From: an uncultured Ruminococcus sp.
GTDB taxonomy: Bacteria; Bacillota; Clostridia; Oscillospirales; Acutalibacteraceae
NCBI GenBank assembly: GCA_902790475.1
Contig: CADASG010000019.1
Span: 1 to 49,376 of the forward strand
Direction of reading: 5' to 3'
DNA: 49,376 nt
The notes below the pieces were generated by a model. That model did not search any database and was not told where the DNA came from. It saw only the letters and a list, made by a program, of their open reading frames with translations. Below, one piece after another: positions 1 to 7,322 of the stretch (position 1 is the stretch's first letter; every line of letters starts with the position of its first letter). The translations under genes and the position numbers were made by a program.

Positions 1-86
1 ATATGTCATTAACAAATGAATACCTTGCATCCGTCGGGTATGATGACATACTCAACAGATACAAGGTACTGCACTCAAACTATTGA
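1..86 (+). CDS. Group II intron reverse transcriptase/maturase, C-terminal end (cut by window edge)
   Basis: The frame that starts at base 3 stays open to a TGA at 84-86 and encodes 27 residues ending in RYKVLHSNY. This resembles the C-terminus of bacterial group II intron-encoded proteins, which act as reverse transcriptase and RNA maturase during splicing and retrohoming. The strongest support is position: the frame ends exactly where a domain V-like RNA hairpin begins. Everything upstream lies outside the window, so catalytic motifs cannot be checked. Confidence 0.6.
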   Translation, partial: MSLTNEYLASVGYDDILNRYKVLHSNY

Positions 87-163
87 ACCGCCGTGTACGA
101 AACCGTACGCACGGTGGTGTGAGAGGTCGGCTGCTCAACTAATGGGCAGCCTCCTACTCGATT
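85..163 (+). ncRNA. Group II intron 3' end, domains V and VI
   Basis: Bases 85-120 fold into a domain V-like hairpin: the arms CCGTGTACG and CGTACGCACGG close a short A-rich loop, with a CGC catalytic-triad candidate in ACCGCC at about 88-93. A second hairpin, GGCTGCTC pairing with GGGCAGCC (129-151), fits domain VI. CCTACTCGATT at 153-163 is a typical bacterial intron 3' end with a branch-point A. The intron is on the + strand and ends about 12 bp past the stop codon of the convergent capF gene. The exact 3' splice site is inferred by resemblance. Confidence 0.72.
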
Positions 164-174
164 GAAATAGAATT

Positions 175-1371
175 TTATACAATTTCAAAAAACGTATCCG
201 GATGGCTCGGGTCAAACTGCTCGTTTGCCCACATCAGGGTGACGAGATTCTCGGTATCGGACAGGTTGATGATGTTGTGCGTCCAGCCGGGGATCATATG
301 GACGGCTTCGATTTTATCGCCCGAAACCTCAAACGAAACCTTTTCGTTTGTGTGGATATTGCGCTCCTCGATCAGCGCACGGCCTGAAACGACGATGAAG
401 AACTCCCATTTTGAGTTATGCCAGTGTTGTCCCTTTGTGATGCCGGGCTTGCTGATATTGACCGAGAACTGTCCGCAGCTGACGGTTTTCAGCAGCTCGG
501 TAAAGGAGCCGCGGTCGTCGCAGTTCATTTTAAGCGCAAATTTGAATTTATCGGTCGGCAGATAGCTGAGATAGAGGCTGTAGAGCTTTTTGGCAAAGCT
601 GTTGTTTGGGATTTCCGGAACTATCAGCGTTTCGGGCTGTTGTTTGAACTGCTGCAGCAAGTCCACGATCTCGCCGAGAGTGACCTTATAGGTCAGCGGT
701 ACATAACAATATCTGCCGTTTTTATTCTCTACAGGAATTAAACCGTCATAGTCGCAGTGCTTTTCCTTGCCCTCAAGCAGGTCAAACATACCCTCCGCCA
801 AGTCGTCAATGTAGAGCAGCTCGACCTCGGAATTTCTGTCATTGACGGTGTATGGCAGATCGTTTGCCACTGCGTTACAGAAGGTGGAAACAGCTGAATT
901 ATAGTTCGGACGGCTGTGTCCCATCAGATTCGGAAAGCGGTAAACCGCGACTTTCGCGCCGGTTTCCTCGCCGTATCGGAAAAGCAGCTCTTCACCTGCC
1001 AGTTTGCTTTTACCGTAATCGGACTGACCGTAGCGACCGATAAGCGTCGCCTGGATCGAGCTCGAGAGCATGACAGGCGCCTTGTTATCATACTTTTTCA
1101 GCGTATTAAGCAGCGTTTTACCGAAGCCGAAATTGCCCTGCATAAACTCGTCGTTCGATTTCGGACGGTTGACGCCGGCAAGGTTGAACACGAAATCCGC
1201 TTTTTTGCAAAACTCGTTTAATTCCTCTTCGGAATTATCAATATCATATTCAAAGATTTCATCGATCTGAATATTCGGACGCGTGCGGTTCTTCCCGTCG
1301 CGTATATTTTTTAAATTTGCGCACAAGGCAAGACCTGCCATGCCCTTAGCGCCGGTGACAAGTATGTTCAT
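175..1371 (-). CDS. capF: CapF/FnlB-like UDP-sugar reductase with C-terminal cupin (UDP-L-FucNAc pathway)
   Basis: About 398 residues. The N-terminal half is an extended SDR (Rossmann) domain with a glycine-rich start, LVTGAKGMAG, and a YGKSK catalytic motif (YxxxK) near residue 120. The last about 110 residues form a cupin with HWHNSKWE and a late HNI metal-ligand pattern. This two-domain layout is diagnostic of CapF, which makes UDP-2-acetamido-2,6-dideoxy-L-talose from the CapE product. ATG at 1371 is chosen over an upstream in-frame start because it follows a GGAGG-type site and overlaps the capG stop by one base. It is the last gene of the polysaccharide locus and converges on a group II intron end. 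Confidence 0.88.
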   Translation of the reverse strand: MNILVTGAKGMAGLALCANLKNIRDGKNRTRPNIQIDEIFEYDIDNSEEELNEFCKKADFVFNLAGVNRPKSNDEFMQGNFGFGKTLLNTLKKYDNKAPVMLSSSIQATLIGRYGQSDYGKSKLAGEELLFRYGEETGAKVAVYRFPNLMGHSRPNYNSAVSTFCNAVANDLPYTVNDRNSEVELLYIDDLAEGMFDLLEGKEKHCDYDGLIPVENKNGRYCYVPLTYKVTLGEIVDLLQQFKQQPETLIVPEIPNNSFAKKLYSLYLSYLPTDKFKFALKMNCDDRGSFTELLKTVSCGQFSVNISKPGITKGQHWHNSKWEFFIVVSGRALIEERNIHTNEKVSFEVSGDKIEAVHMIPGWTHNIINLSDTENLVTLMWANEQFDPSHPDTFFEIV

Positions 1372-2528
1372 CAATACTTCCTCCACACCATTTTATTGAC
1401 AACGCCCGTATAGGACTGGATGATTTTGATAACCTTATCGGACACATTCTCATCCGTGTAATCAGGCACGGGTATGCCGAGATCGTTGTTTTTGTTCATC
1501 TCAACCGCGACGTCAACCGCTTGGAGCAGGCTCTTTTCGTCGATGCCTGCGAGTATGAAGCAAGCCTTGTCGAGCGCCTCCGGGCGTTCGGTGCTGGTGC
1601 GGATACAAATTGCAGGAAAAGGATGTCCCATACTTGTGAAAAAGCTGCTTTCTTCGGGCAGTGTACCGCTGTCGGATACGACCGCAAACGCGTTCATCTG
1701 CAAACAATTATAGTCGTGGAAGCCGAGAGGTTCGTGTTGTATCACGCGCTTGTCGAGCTGAAATCCACTCTGCTCCAAACGCTTTTTTGAGCGCGGATGG
1801 CAGGAATATAGAATCGGAATATCGTACTTTTCAGCCATTTTATTGATGGCGGTGAACAGCGAGGTAAAGTTCTGTTCGGTGTCGATGTTTTCCTCTCTGT
1901 GAGCGGAGAGGAGAATATATTTCCCTTTTTCAAGGCCGAGTCGTTCGTGAATATCCGACTCCTCGATCTTGTCCAAATTGCTGTGAAGCACCTCCGCCAT
2001 CGGAGAACCGGTAACGTATGTGCGCTCCTTCGGAAGCCCCGTATCGGCAAGATATCGCCTTGCGTGCTCGGAATACGCCATATTCACGTCGCTGATAATA
2101 TCAACGATGCGGCGGTTAGTTTCCTCGGGCAGGCATTCGTCCTTGCAGCGGTTGCCGGCTTCCATATGAAAAATCGGGATATGCAAGCGCTTTGCGCCGA
2201 TAACGCTCAAACAGGAATTCGTGTCGCCCAGCACCAACACTGCGTCGGGCTTGATCTGGGCCATCAGCCGATAGGATTTGGCGATGATATTGCCCATCGT
2301 TTCGCCAAGATCGGCACCCACAGCATTGAGATAAACATCCGGGTCGGCAAGCTGCAAGTCCTTAAAGAACACCCCGTTGAGATTATAGTCGTAGTTTTGT
2401 CCTGTGTGCGCCAAAATCGTGTCGAAATATTTGCGCGCCTTGTTTATCACCGCCGCCAAACGGATGATCTCCGGACGTGTGCCGACGATGATCAACAGCT
2501 TTATTTTTCCGTTGTTTTGAAAAGTCAC
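1371..2528 (-). CDS. capG: Non-hydrolysing UDP-GlcNAc 2-epimerase family enzyme, CapG/FnlC
   Basis: About 385 residues with the family signature near the N-terminus (LLIIVGTRPEIIRLA), a HTGQNYDYNLN segment, GDTNSCL, HMEAGNR, and a C-terminal SDSGTLPEESSF region. Members interconvert C2 epimers of UDP-N-acetyl sugars. Between capE and capF the expected reaction is UDP-N-acetyl-L-pneumosamine-type sugar to UDP-N-acetyl-L-fucosamine, the final step of precursor synthesis. GTG at 2528 is preferred: it overlaps the capE stop as GTGA and lies 10 nt after AGAGG, while the upstream GTG at 2537 would sit directly on that site. Confidence 0.88.
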   Translation of the reverse strand: MTFQNNGKIKLLIIVGTRPEIIRLAAVINKARKYFDTILAHTGQNYDYNLNGVFFKDLQLADPDVYLNAVGADLGETMGNIIAKSYRLMAQIKPDAVLVLGDTNSCLSVIGAKRLHIPIFHMEAGNRCKDECLPEETNRRIVDIISDVNMAYSEHARRYLADTGLPKERTYVTGSPMAEVLHSNLDKIEESDIHERLGLEKGKYILLSAHREENIDTEQNFTSLFTAINKMAEKYDIPILYSCHPRSKKRLEQSGFQLDKRVIQHEPLGFHDYNCLQMNAFAVVSDSGTLPEESSFFTSMGHPFPAICIRTSTERPEALDKACFILAGIDEKSLLQAVDVAVEMNKNNDLGIPVPDYTDENVSDKVIKIIQSYTGVVNKMVWRKY

Positions 2529-3568
2529 TTGTTCCACGCCTCTAATTGCTCCTGTACATAATCTGTTGTTAATATCTTTTGAACCGTTTCGTCAACATCC
2601 AGCAAGGTCGTATTGTGGCTGGTATAAGAATCCTTCGCTTCGGTGGCAACCTGTCCTTTTACCACAAATTTATCATAATTGAGGTCGCGGCTGTCGGCGG
2701 CGACACGGAAATAATTGCCCATATCCTCCGAACGCAGCCGTTCCTCGCGCGTCATCAGTGTTTCACAGAGTTTTTCGCCGTGTCTTGTGCCGATAATAAG
2801 CGTTCCGGTGTCTCCGAACAGCTGCTGCACTGCCTTAGCCAAAACGCCGATAGTGGAAGCGTCCGCCTTCTGAATGAACAAATCGCCGGGATTGGCGTGC
2901 TCGAATGCAAACCTTACAAGATCGACCGCTTCGTCGAGATTCATGAGGAATCTGGTCATATCGGGGTTGGTGATCGTAATGGGATTTCCCGTTTTGATCT
3001 GGTCGATAAAAAGCGGGATAACCGAACCTCGGCTGCACATGACGTTGCCGTAGCGCGTACAGCAGATAACCGTTCCTCCGCGCTCCGCCGCAACACGGGC
3101 GTTAGCGTAGATGACATGCTCCATCATCGCCTTGGAAATGCCCATAGCGTTGATTGGATACGCCGCCTTGTCGGTTGACAGGCAAACCACTCGTTTAACG
3201 CCGCAGTCGATCGCTGCATGAAGCATATTGTCGGTGCCTTCAACGTTGGTGCGCACCGCTTCCATAGGGAAGAATTCACAGCTCGGTACCTGTTTTAACG
3301 CTGCGGCGTGAAAAACATAATCAACTCCCCACATGGCGTCCTTGATCGACTGAGGGTTGCGCACGTCGCCTATGTGGAATTTGACTTTGTTCGCGTATTC
3401 GGGGAACCGCGCCTGCAGATCATGGCGCATATCATCCTGCTTTTTTTCATCGCGCGAGAAAATGCGTATCTCCCCGATGTCGCTTGTCAAAAAATGTTTG
3501 AGCACGGTGTTTCCGAACGAACCCGTACCTCCTGTTATCATCAATGTTGCTCCGCTGAATGGTGACAT
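2525..3568 (-). CDS. capE: Inverting UDP-GlcNAc 4,6-dehydratase/5-epimerase, CapE/FnlA
   Basis: 347 residues of SDR fold: nucleotide-binding GGTGSFG at about residues 13-19, IFSRDEKKQ, HAAALKQVP, and a catalytic region STDKAAYPINAMGISK in which Met takes the place of the usual SDR Tyr, as in CapE/FlaA1-type dehydratases. It commits UDP-GlcNAc to the 6-deoxy-4-keto-L-sugar used by CapF and CapG. The start ATG at 3568 follows GGAGAG, and this site lies in the last codons of a truncated upstream reading frame, so the gene formerly had a tightly coupled upstream neighbour. The three cap genes overlap one another. Confidence 0.9.
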   Translation of the reverse strand: MSPFSGATLMITGGTGSFGNTVLKHFLTSDIGEIRIFSRDEKKQDDMRHDLQARFPEYANKVKFHIGDVRNPQSIKDAMWGVDYVFHAAALKQVPSCEFFPMEAVRTNVEGTDNMLHAAIDCGVKRVVCLSTDKAAYPINAMGISKAMMEHVIYANARVAAERGGTVICCTRYGNVMCSRGSVIPLFIDQIKTGNPITITNPDMTRFLMNLDEAVDLVRFAFEHANPGDLFIQKADASTIGVLAKAVQQLFGDTGTLIIGTRHGEKLCETLMTREERLRSEDMGNYFRVAADSRDLNYDKFVVKGQVATEAKDSYTSHNTTLLDVDETVQKILTTDYVQEQLEAWNK

Positions 3569-3571
3569 AAA

Positions 3572-3646
3572 TTACTCTCCGATTTTTTCCTGTATTATTT
3601 TAAACAGCTCCTGAGGATACAAATGATTCTCTCCTGCAATGTTATA
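3572..3646 (-). pseudogene. 3' remnant of a truncated gene upstream of capE
   Basis: On the minus strand an open frame of about 25 codons runs out of a mobile-element end and stops with TAA at 3572-3574, three bases before the capE start. It ends in PQELFKIIQEKIGE, amphipathic and protein-like, and its last codons carry the capE ribosome binding site. It has no start codon of its own. I read it as the C-terminal tail of a polysaccharide-locus gene whose body was lost when the repeat at 3647 arrived. The family is not identifiable from so short a piece. Confidence 0.55.
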
Positions 3647-3740
3647 GGCAACACCGCACAATTCAAGGCGCACGGCTTGCTTGAATATTATTCCGTCAGC
3701 TTGCCCAAAAAATCTCGGCAAGGCGACAGCCTTACCTCAA
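3645..3740 (+). repeat. Miniature inverted-repeat element, left part
   Basis: Bases 3647-3740 are identical over 94 bp to 24577-24670, the left two thirds of the complete element in the toxin pseudogene. The element end GGCAACACCGCACAATTCA is preceded by TA. After CTTACCTCAA the sequence diverges, so the right part is missing here, but a 23-bp piece of it reappears at 4179-4201 in the matching orientation. The last codons and stop of the acetyltransferase gene lie within the shared sequence. Confidence 0.9.
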
Positions 3741-4142
3741 ATTCTCGTCGCGCGGATGTGAAAAATCTTGTCTGACATTATAGAATACGGTATTGGGAGG
3801 AACGTCATGCAGCACCAAACTGCCGACTCCGATCACCGAATTGTCTCCTATTTTCACATTTCCGCAAATACAGGTGTAAGGATTGATAACCACATTATCT
3901 CCGATAACAGGAACATTTTCTTCCCCGTTACGCTGACCGATCAGCACATGATGCTGGATACACACATTCTTTCCGATAACGGCGTTACAGCTGATGACAG
4001 TTCCGATCGTTCCGTGGGGAAAATGCACCCCTTCGCCGATTTTCGTTTGCATCGGAATATCACAAGCATATACAGTGTTGAATACAGTATTGAAAAACTG
4101 ACTCTTTCGGGACAGCTTCCATAATCTTTTAAACAAGCCCAT
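3732..4142 (-). CDS. Hexapeptide-repeat acetyltransferase (serine O-acetyltransferase-like)
   Basis: 136 residues of left-handed beta-helix hexapeptide repeats (GEGVHFPHG, GTVISCNAVIGKNVCIQ, NVKIGDNSVIGVGSLVL) with a conserved His in HFPHG and QHH. The N-terminal helical domain of true CysE is absent, so this is a short polysaccharide O-acetyltransferase-like version. In this locus it probably acetylates a sugar of the repeat unit using acetyl-CoA. Its ATG follows AAGGAG. Its last two codons and TAA fall inside the repeat at 3645-3740, so the C-terminus may have been remade when the repeat arrived. Pieces of the same element lie on both sides of the gene. Confidence 0.78.
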   Translation of the reverse strand: MGLFKRLWKLSRKSQFFNTVFNTVYACDIPMQTKIGEGVHFPHGTIGTVISCNAVIGKNVCIQHHVLIGQRNGEENVPVIGDNVVINPYTCICGNVKIGDNSVIGVGSLVLHDVPPNTVFYNVRQDFSHPRDENLR

Positions 4143-4178
4143 TTCTGTTTACTCCTTCGGCAACGCAACATATAGACA

Positions 4179-4201
4179 ACACCTGAATTATGCGGTATTG
4201 C
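4179..4201 (+). repeat. Miniature inverted-repeat element, right-end piece
   Basis: The 23 bp ACACCTGAATTATGCGGTATTGC match exactly the right end of the complete element at 24696-24718. The piece lies just upstream of the acetyltransferase gene. Together with 3645-3740 it brackets that gene as if the gene sat inside a split element. Confidence 0.8.
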
Positions 4202-4209
4202 TTTTACTC

Positions 4210-4962
4210 TCACTTCGACTTGAAGTTTTTATCCTCGTATAAATGCGCCAAAACATCATTTGCCGCTTCCTGCATAGCGAGAAGCTCGTCTCCCTTGACT
4301 TTATAATTCTTCAAAGACACGGAAACATTCTTGTAGGTTCCGATCAGAACACCGTCGTCAGAGTTAAACAAAATATCGAACAGCGGCGTGCCGTCGCAGG
4401 AGAAGCTGACAACCTTGTCAGACTCCTTGACCGAAACTTTTTTTTCATATTTTTTAGGATAATAAAGCTTTGTGACAGAAGTCTCGATCGCATAACACTC
4501 ATCAGCCTGAGGGACATCATTTTGAGGACTTCCGACTTTTAGCCCGTAGTCCTTTATCAAATGATTGAGCAGGGTATTTGCATCCTCCTGCATGGCTGCC
4601 AGTTTTTCGTCATCCTTGACCTCATAGTTCTTGAGATGTACTTCAGTTCCGTCCTTTAACGTGCCAAAAAGATAAGCGTCGCTGTCGCCCAGAATAATGT
4701 CAAATAAAGGTGTTTTACCGGACGAGTACTTTACCGTCTTTTTTTCGGCAGTGATCTGAATATTCTTTTCCCATTTAGAAGGATATTTCAGGATATAATC
4801 ACCGATTTTTGTTTCGATCACATCGTCGCCGTCCTTCTGCCGGGTCGGCGATTCATCGTTCGTAGCCTTGCTTGCCGCAGGCTCTGAGCCGCAGGATGTA
4901 AATGACGCCGTCATAAAAATAAGGCTCATTACGCAAATCAGGATTCTAAATAAATATTTCAC
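4210..4962 (-). CDS. Lipoprotein with two tandem copies of an unrecognised domain
   Basis: 250 residues starting at GTG. The lipoprotein signal ends in a lipobox-like FTSC near residue 24, followed by a Ser/Asp/Lys-rich linker. The rest is an internal duplication: residues about 48-140 and 158-245 each contain an IET start, a YPxKxEK motif, GxTPLFDI, an (L/V)xGTxK turn, LKNYxVK and a final LxAMQExAN helix. I do not recognise the family. It is anchored outside the membrane, flanked by pieces of a mobile repeat, and may be a later arrival to the locus. A role in polysaccharide display is only inferred from position. Confidence 0.7.
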   Translation of the reverse strand: MKYLFRILICVMSLIFMTASFTSCGSEPAASKATNDESPTRQKDGDDVIETKIGDYILKYPSKWEKNIQITAEKKTVKYSSGKTPLFDIILGDSDAYLFGTLKDGTEVHLKNYEVKDDEKLAAMQEDANTLLNHLIKDYGLKVGSPQNDVPQADECYAIETSVTKLYYPKKYEKKVSVKESDKVVSFSCDGTPLFDILFNSDDGVLIGTYKNVSVSLKNYKVKGDELLAMQEAANDVLAHLYEDKNFKSK

Positions 4963-4998
4963 ATTAACATCTTCTTTCGGTTTTTTATTGAAAATAGT

Positions 4999-5014
4999 AT
5001 AGGCAACACCGCAC
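4999..5014 (+). repeat. Short terminal fragment of the miniature element
   Basis: ATAGGCAACACCGCAC is identical to bases 3644-3659, the flank and tip of the element. Only 16 bp remain, between the lipoprotein gene and the last codon of the flippase gene. It suggests that the lipoprotein segment is also bordered by element ends. Confidence 0.55.
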
Positions 5015-5015
5015 C

Positions 5016-6338
5016 CTAATCACGCTTTTTTGACAGCTTTTTTCTGAGTTGTTTGATGATCGAACTCAAATACCTAAAAAGCGGTTTGGGATCAAGACCT
5101 CTTATCATCAGACTGTTGTTATAACGAATGGGTCTGAGGATAAAGCCTATCACCACATTTGTGAAAAACTGTGTGACAAGTGATGCGGCAGCAGCGCCGA
5201 CAGCACCGAAAAGCGGAATCAATGCCGCATTCAGCGCAACATTTGCCAAGGCTCCCGACAGGTTGATTATCCACAGATATTTCTGCTTGTTTTCAGCGAG
5301 CATCCAGATATTGCGAACACTGCCGTAATTTGAAAAGGTCACATACCAAACAGCGACTCTCAACGCTGTCACACTCGGCAAATATTGCTCTCCGTAAAGA
5401 ATGAGTACTATCGGTCGCGCCAGCAATACCATAAATACACTTTGGATAAGGGAGGCATATGTTATCACGGAATACAATTGTATGATCCGCGGCTCGTATG
5501 CGTCGCTTCCGTCGTGTTTTGCCTCAAGAATAGGGGGGCGCATCGAATCCACGATCGCGGCAAAAACAAAGGCTGTAACGCTGACGCAGGTAATGGCAGA
5601 CGAATAGTATCCGGTTTCTGCTTCATTCATCATCAGCTTTAGCATTATGCGGTCGGTCTGCTGAAATACGGATACCATCATGCTGGCGACGATGTAATAC
5701 TTACTGCTGTGAAGCATTTCCATACCCAGCCGCCATGAGAATTTCAGCTTTTGGTTTCCCATTCTTTTATAAACAATGAGAAGTATCACTGAGATCAGAA
5801 GATAGTCCAGAGTGCTGGATACCGAGAACCAAATAACGCTTCTGCCGGTAACCAGCAGATAGACCTTATACAGCGCAACGATCGTGTATGATATGACCGA
5901 TGCGATCGAAGGATATTTTGAGAGAAGCTTTGCCTGAAACCAGTATTGCACGATCTCGGTTGCCTGAAACAGCAGTGAGAAGCTATATAAAACGCCTACT
6001 AATATCGTCGTGCTTTCACCTGCGTTCGCTACGGAAAGGAAGGTATACATACCTCCCATACAGGCGACCGCCGACATAACATTAAACACCAAAGCCGTAC
6101 CGAGGACTTCTCCTTCGCGGTCGGGCCGCTTGATGAATTCCTGCACCAGTGTTTTGCTCAGTCCCAGCTGCATCAGCGGCAAAAGGAATACTGCGATCGA
6201 CGCCGCATAGCTGATCAGACCATAGTTGGAAGGTCCCAGATATCTTGCGGTCAGCATACCGATTATCAAACTGATAACGGACTGAGCGATCTTGCACCCG
6301 ATCATCCAGGACGCGTTTTTAATTACTCTGTTATTCAT
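5016..6338 (-). CDS. wzx: Oligosaccharide repeat-unit flippase, Wzx (MATE/MOP superfamily)
   Basis: 440 residues with about 12-14 hydrophobic segments and a typical N-terminal start (ASWMIGCKIAQSVISLIIGMLTARYLGPSNYGL), ending in a basic cytoplasmic tail (KQLRKKLSKKRD). Wzx proteins flip undecaprenyl-diphosphate-linked repeat units across the membrane for polymerisation outside. It starts 9 bp after the preceding GT2 gene. An EpsG-type polymerase at 13870-14943 supplies the partner step, so the locus follows the Wzx/Wzy route. Confidence 0.9.
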   Translation of the reverse strand: MNNRVIKNASWMIGCKIAQSVISLIIGMLTARYLGPSNYGLISYAASIAVFLLPLMQLGLSKTLVQEFIKRPDREGEVLGTALVFNVMSAVACMGGMYTFLSVANAGESTTILVGVLYSFSLLFQATEIVQYWFQAKLLSKYPSIASVISYTIVALYKVYLLVTGRSVIWFSVSSTLDYLLISVILLIVYKRMGNQKLKFSWRLGMEMLHSSKYYIVASMMVSVFQQTDRIMLKLMMNEAETGYYSSAITCVSVTAFVFAAIVDSMRPPILEAKHDGSDAYEPRIIQLYSVITYASLIQSVFMVLLARPIVLILYGEQYLPSVTALRVAVWYVTFSNYGSVRNIWMLAENKQKYLWIINLSGALANVALNAALIPLFGAVGAAAASLVTQFFTNVVIGFILRPIRYNNSLMIRGLDPKPLFRYLSSIIKQLRKKLSKKRD

Positions 6339-6347
6339 AAACCGTGA

Positions 6348-7322
6348 TTATTTCTTTCTCTCCAGTATAAATGATACTGTTCTCGGAGCTATGCACAGCA
6401 CCGTCAGTATCATTTTATCTTTAATGCTCAAATAACGCGATCTCCATCCTGCCGAAAGATTCGATCTGACAAAGCGCAGCGCCTGAGTACACACAGGATC
6501 GTTCTTTCTGTCATAGGACGACGGGCAATGACGCAAAAAAGACATGTTTTGATATATTTCATAGCGTTCGGCATAAGGGCTCAGCTCAGGGTAACTGCAT
6601 TCAACTATCTCGCGGATCTCACGGGCGTTCGTCACCATATCGTGTATCGACTTGCCAAAGCTTCGGGTGATGCTTCCGCTTCGTGAAAAATAATAATAGC
6701 CGTTCTTCGGGATATAGCGGATCTCATCGTAGCTCTCCGCCGACTCAAACATGAACAGAACGTCCTCGTTCAATCTCTCCTCTTTGAAACGATTCCGAAA
6801 AAAAACCGAGCTCGGAAAGAGCTTGGAGCAAGCGGATGCATCGCCCGTAAAAAGGAGCAGATCGCGCAGATATTTGATTTTATCCTGTATTTCTTCCGCC
6901 TCTCTTGATGAATACTCCGTAATGGTATTATTTTCATCTATCGCAGAGATCCCGATACAGCCGATAACCCTGTCTTTATCCTTGACTGAGCGGTACAGCT
7001 CCTCATACATATACGGCGATATGAAGTCATCGCTGTCCACGAAGCCGATGTAATCGCCCTTTGAGGCGTCAATACCGGCATTGCGCGCGGAAGATAAGCC
7101 GCCGTTTGATTTATGTATGACCTTGACGCGATCATCAAAATCATAACTGTCACAGACGGCTGCCGAGTTATCGGTCGAGCCGTCGTCCACCAGGATAATC
7201 TCTATGTTGGGATATGTCTGTGCCAGAATCGAATCTACGCATTTTCTCAGCTGTGTCTCAACGTTATATACAGGGATGATAACGCTGATCAACGGTACAC
7301 GGATACTATCCAAACCAATCAT
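6348..7322 (-). CDS. Family 2 glycosyltransferase (GT-A)
   Basis: About 324 residues. A classical GT2 N-terminus (PLISVIIPVYNVE) is followed by ILVDDGSTD, NGGLSSARNAGI and the DxD-like FVDSDDF near residue 100. It should transfer one sugar of the repeat unit on the cytoplasmic face; acceptor and donor are unknown. The reading frame overlaps the upstream GT4 by 17 bp. The ATG at 7322 sits directly on AAGGA, while TTG at 7313 has an ideal 9-nt spacing, so the true start may be a few codons inside. Confidence 0.88.
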   Translation of the reverse strand: MIGLDSIRVPLISVIIPVYNVETQLRKCVDSILAQTYPNIEIILVDDGSTDNSAAVCDSYDFDDRVKVIHKSNGGLSSARNAGIDASKGDYIGFVDSDDFISPYMYEELYRSVKDKDRVIGCIGISAIDENNTITEYSSREAEEIQDKIKYLRDLLLFTGDASACSKLFPSSVFFRNRFKEERLNEDVLFMFESAESYDEIRYIPKNGYYYFSRSGSITRSFGKSIHDMVTNAREIREIVECSYPELSPYAERYEIYQNMSFLRHCPSSYDRKNDPVCTQALRFVRSNLSAGWRSRYLSIKDKMILTVLCIAPRTVSFILERKK

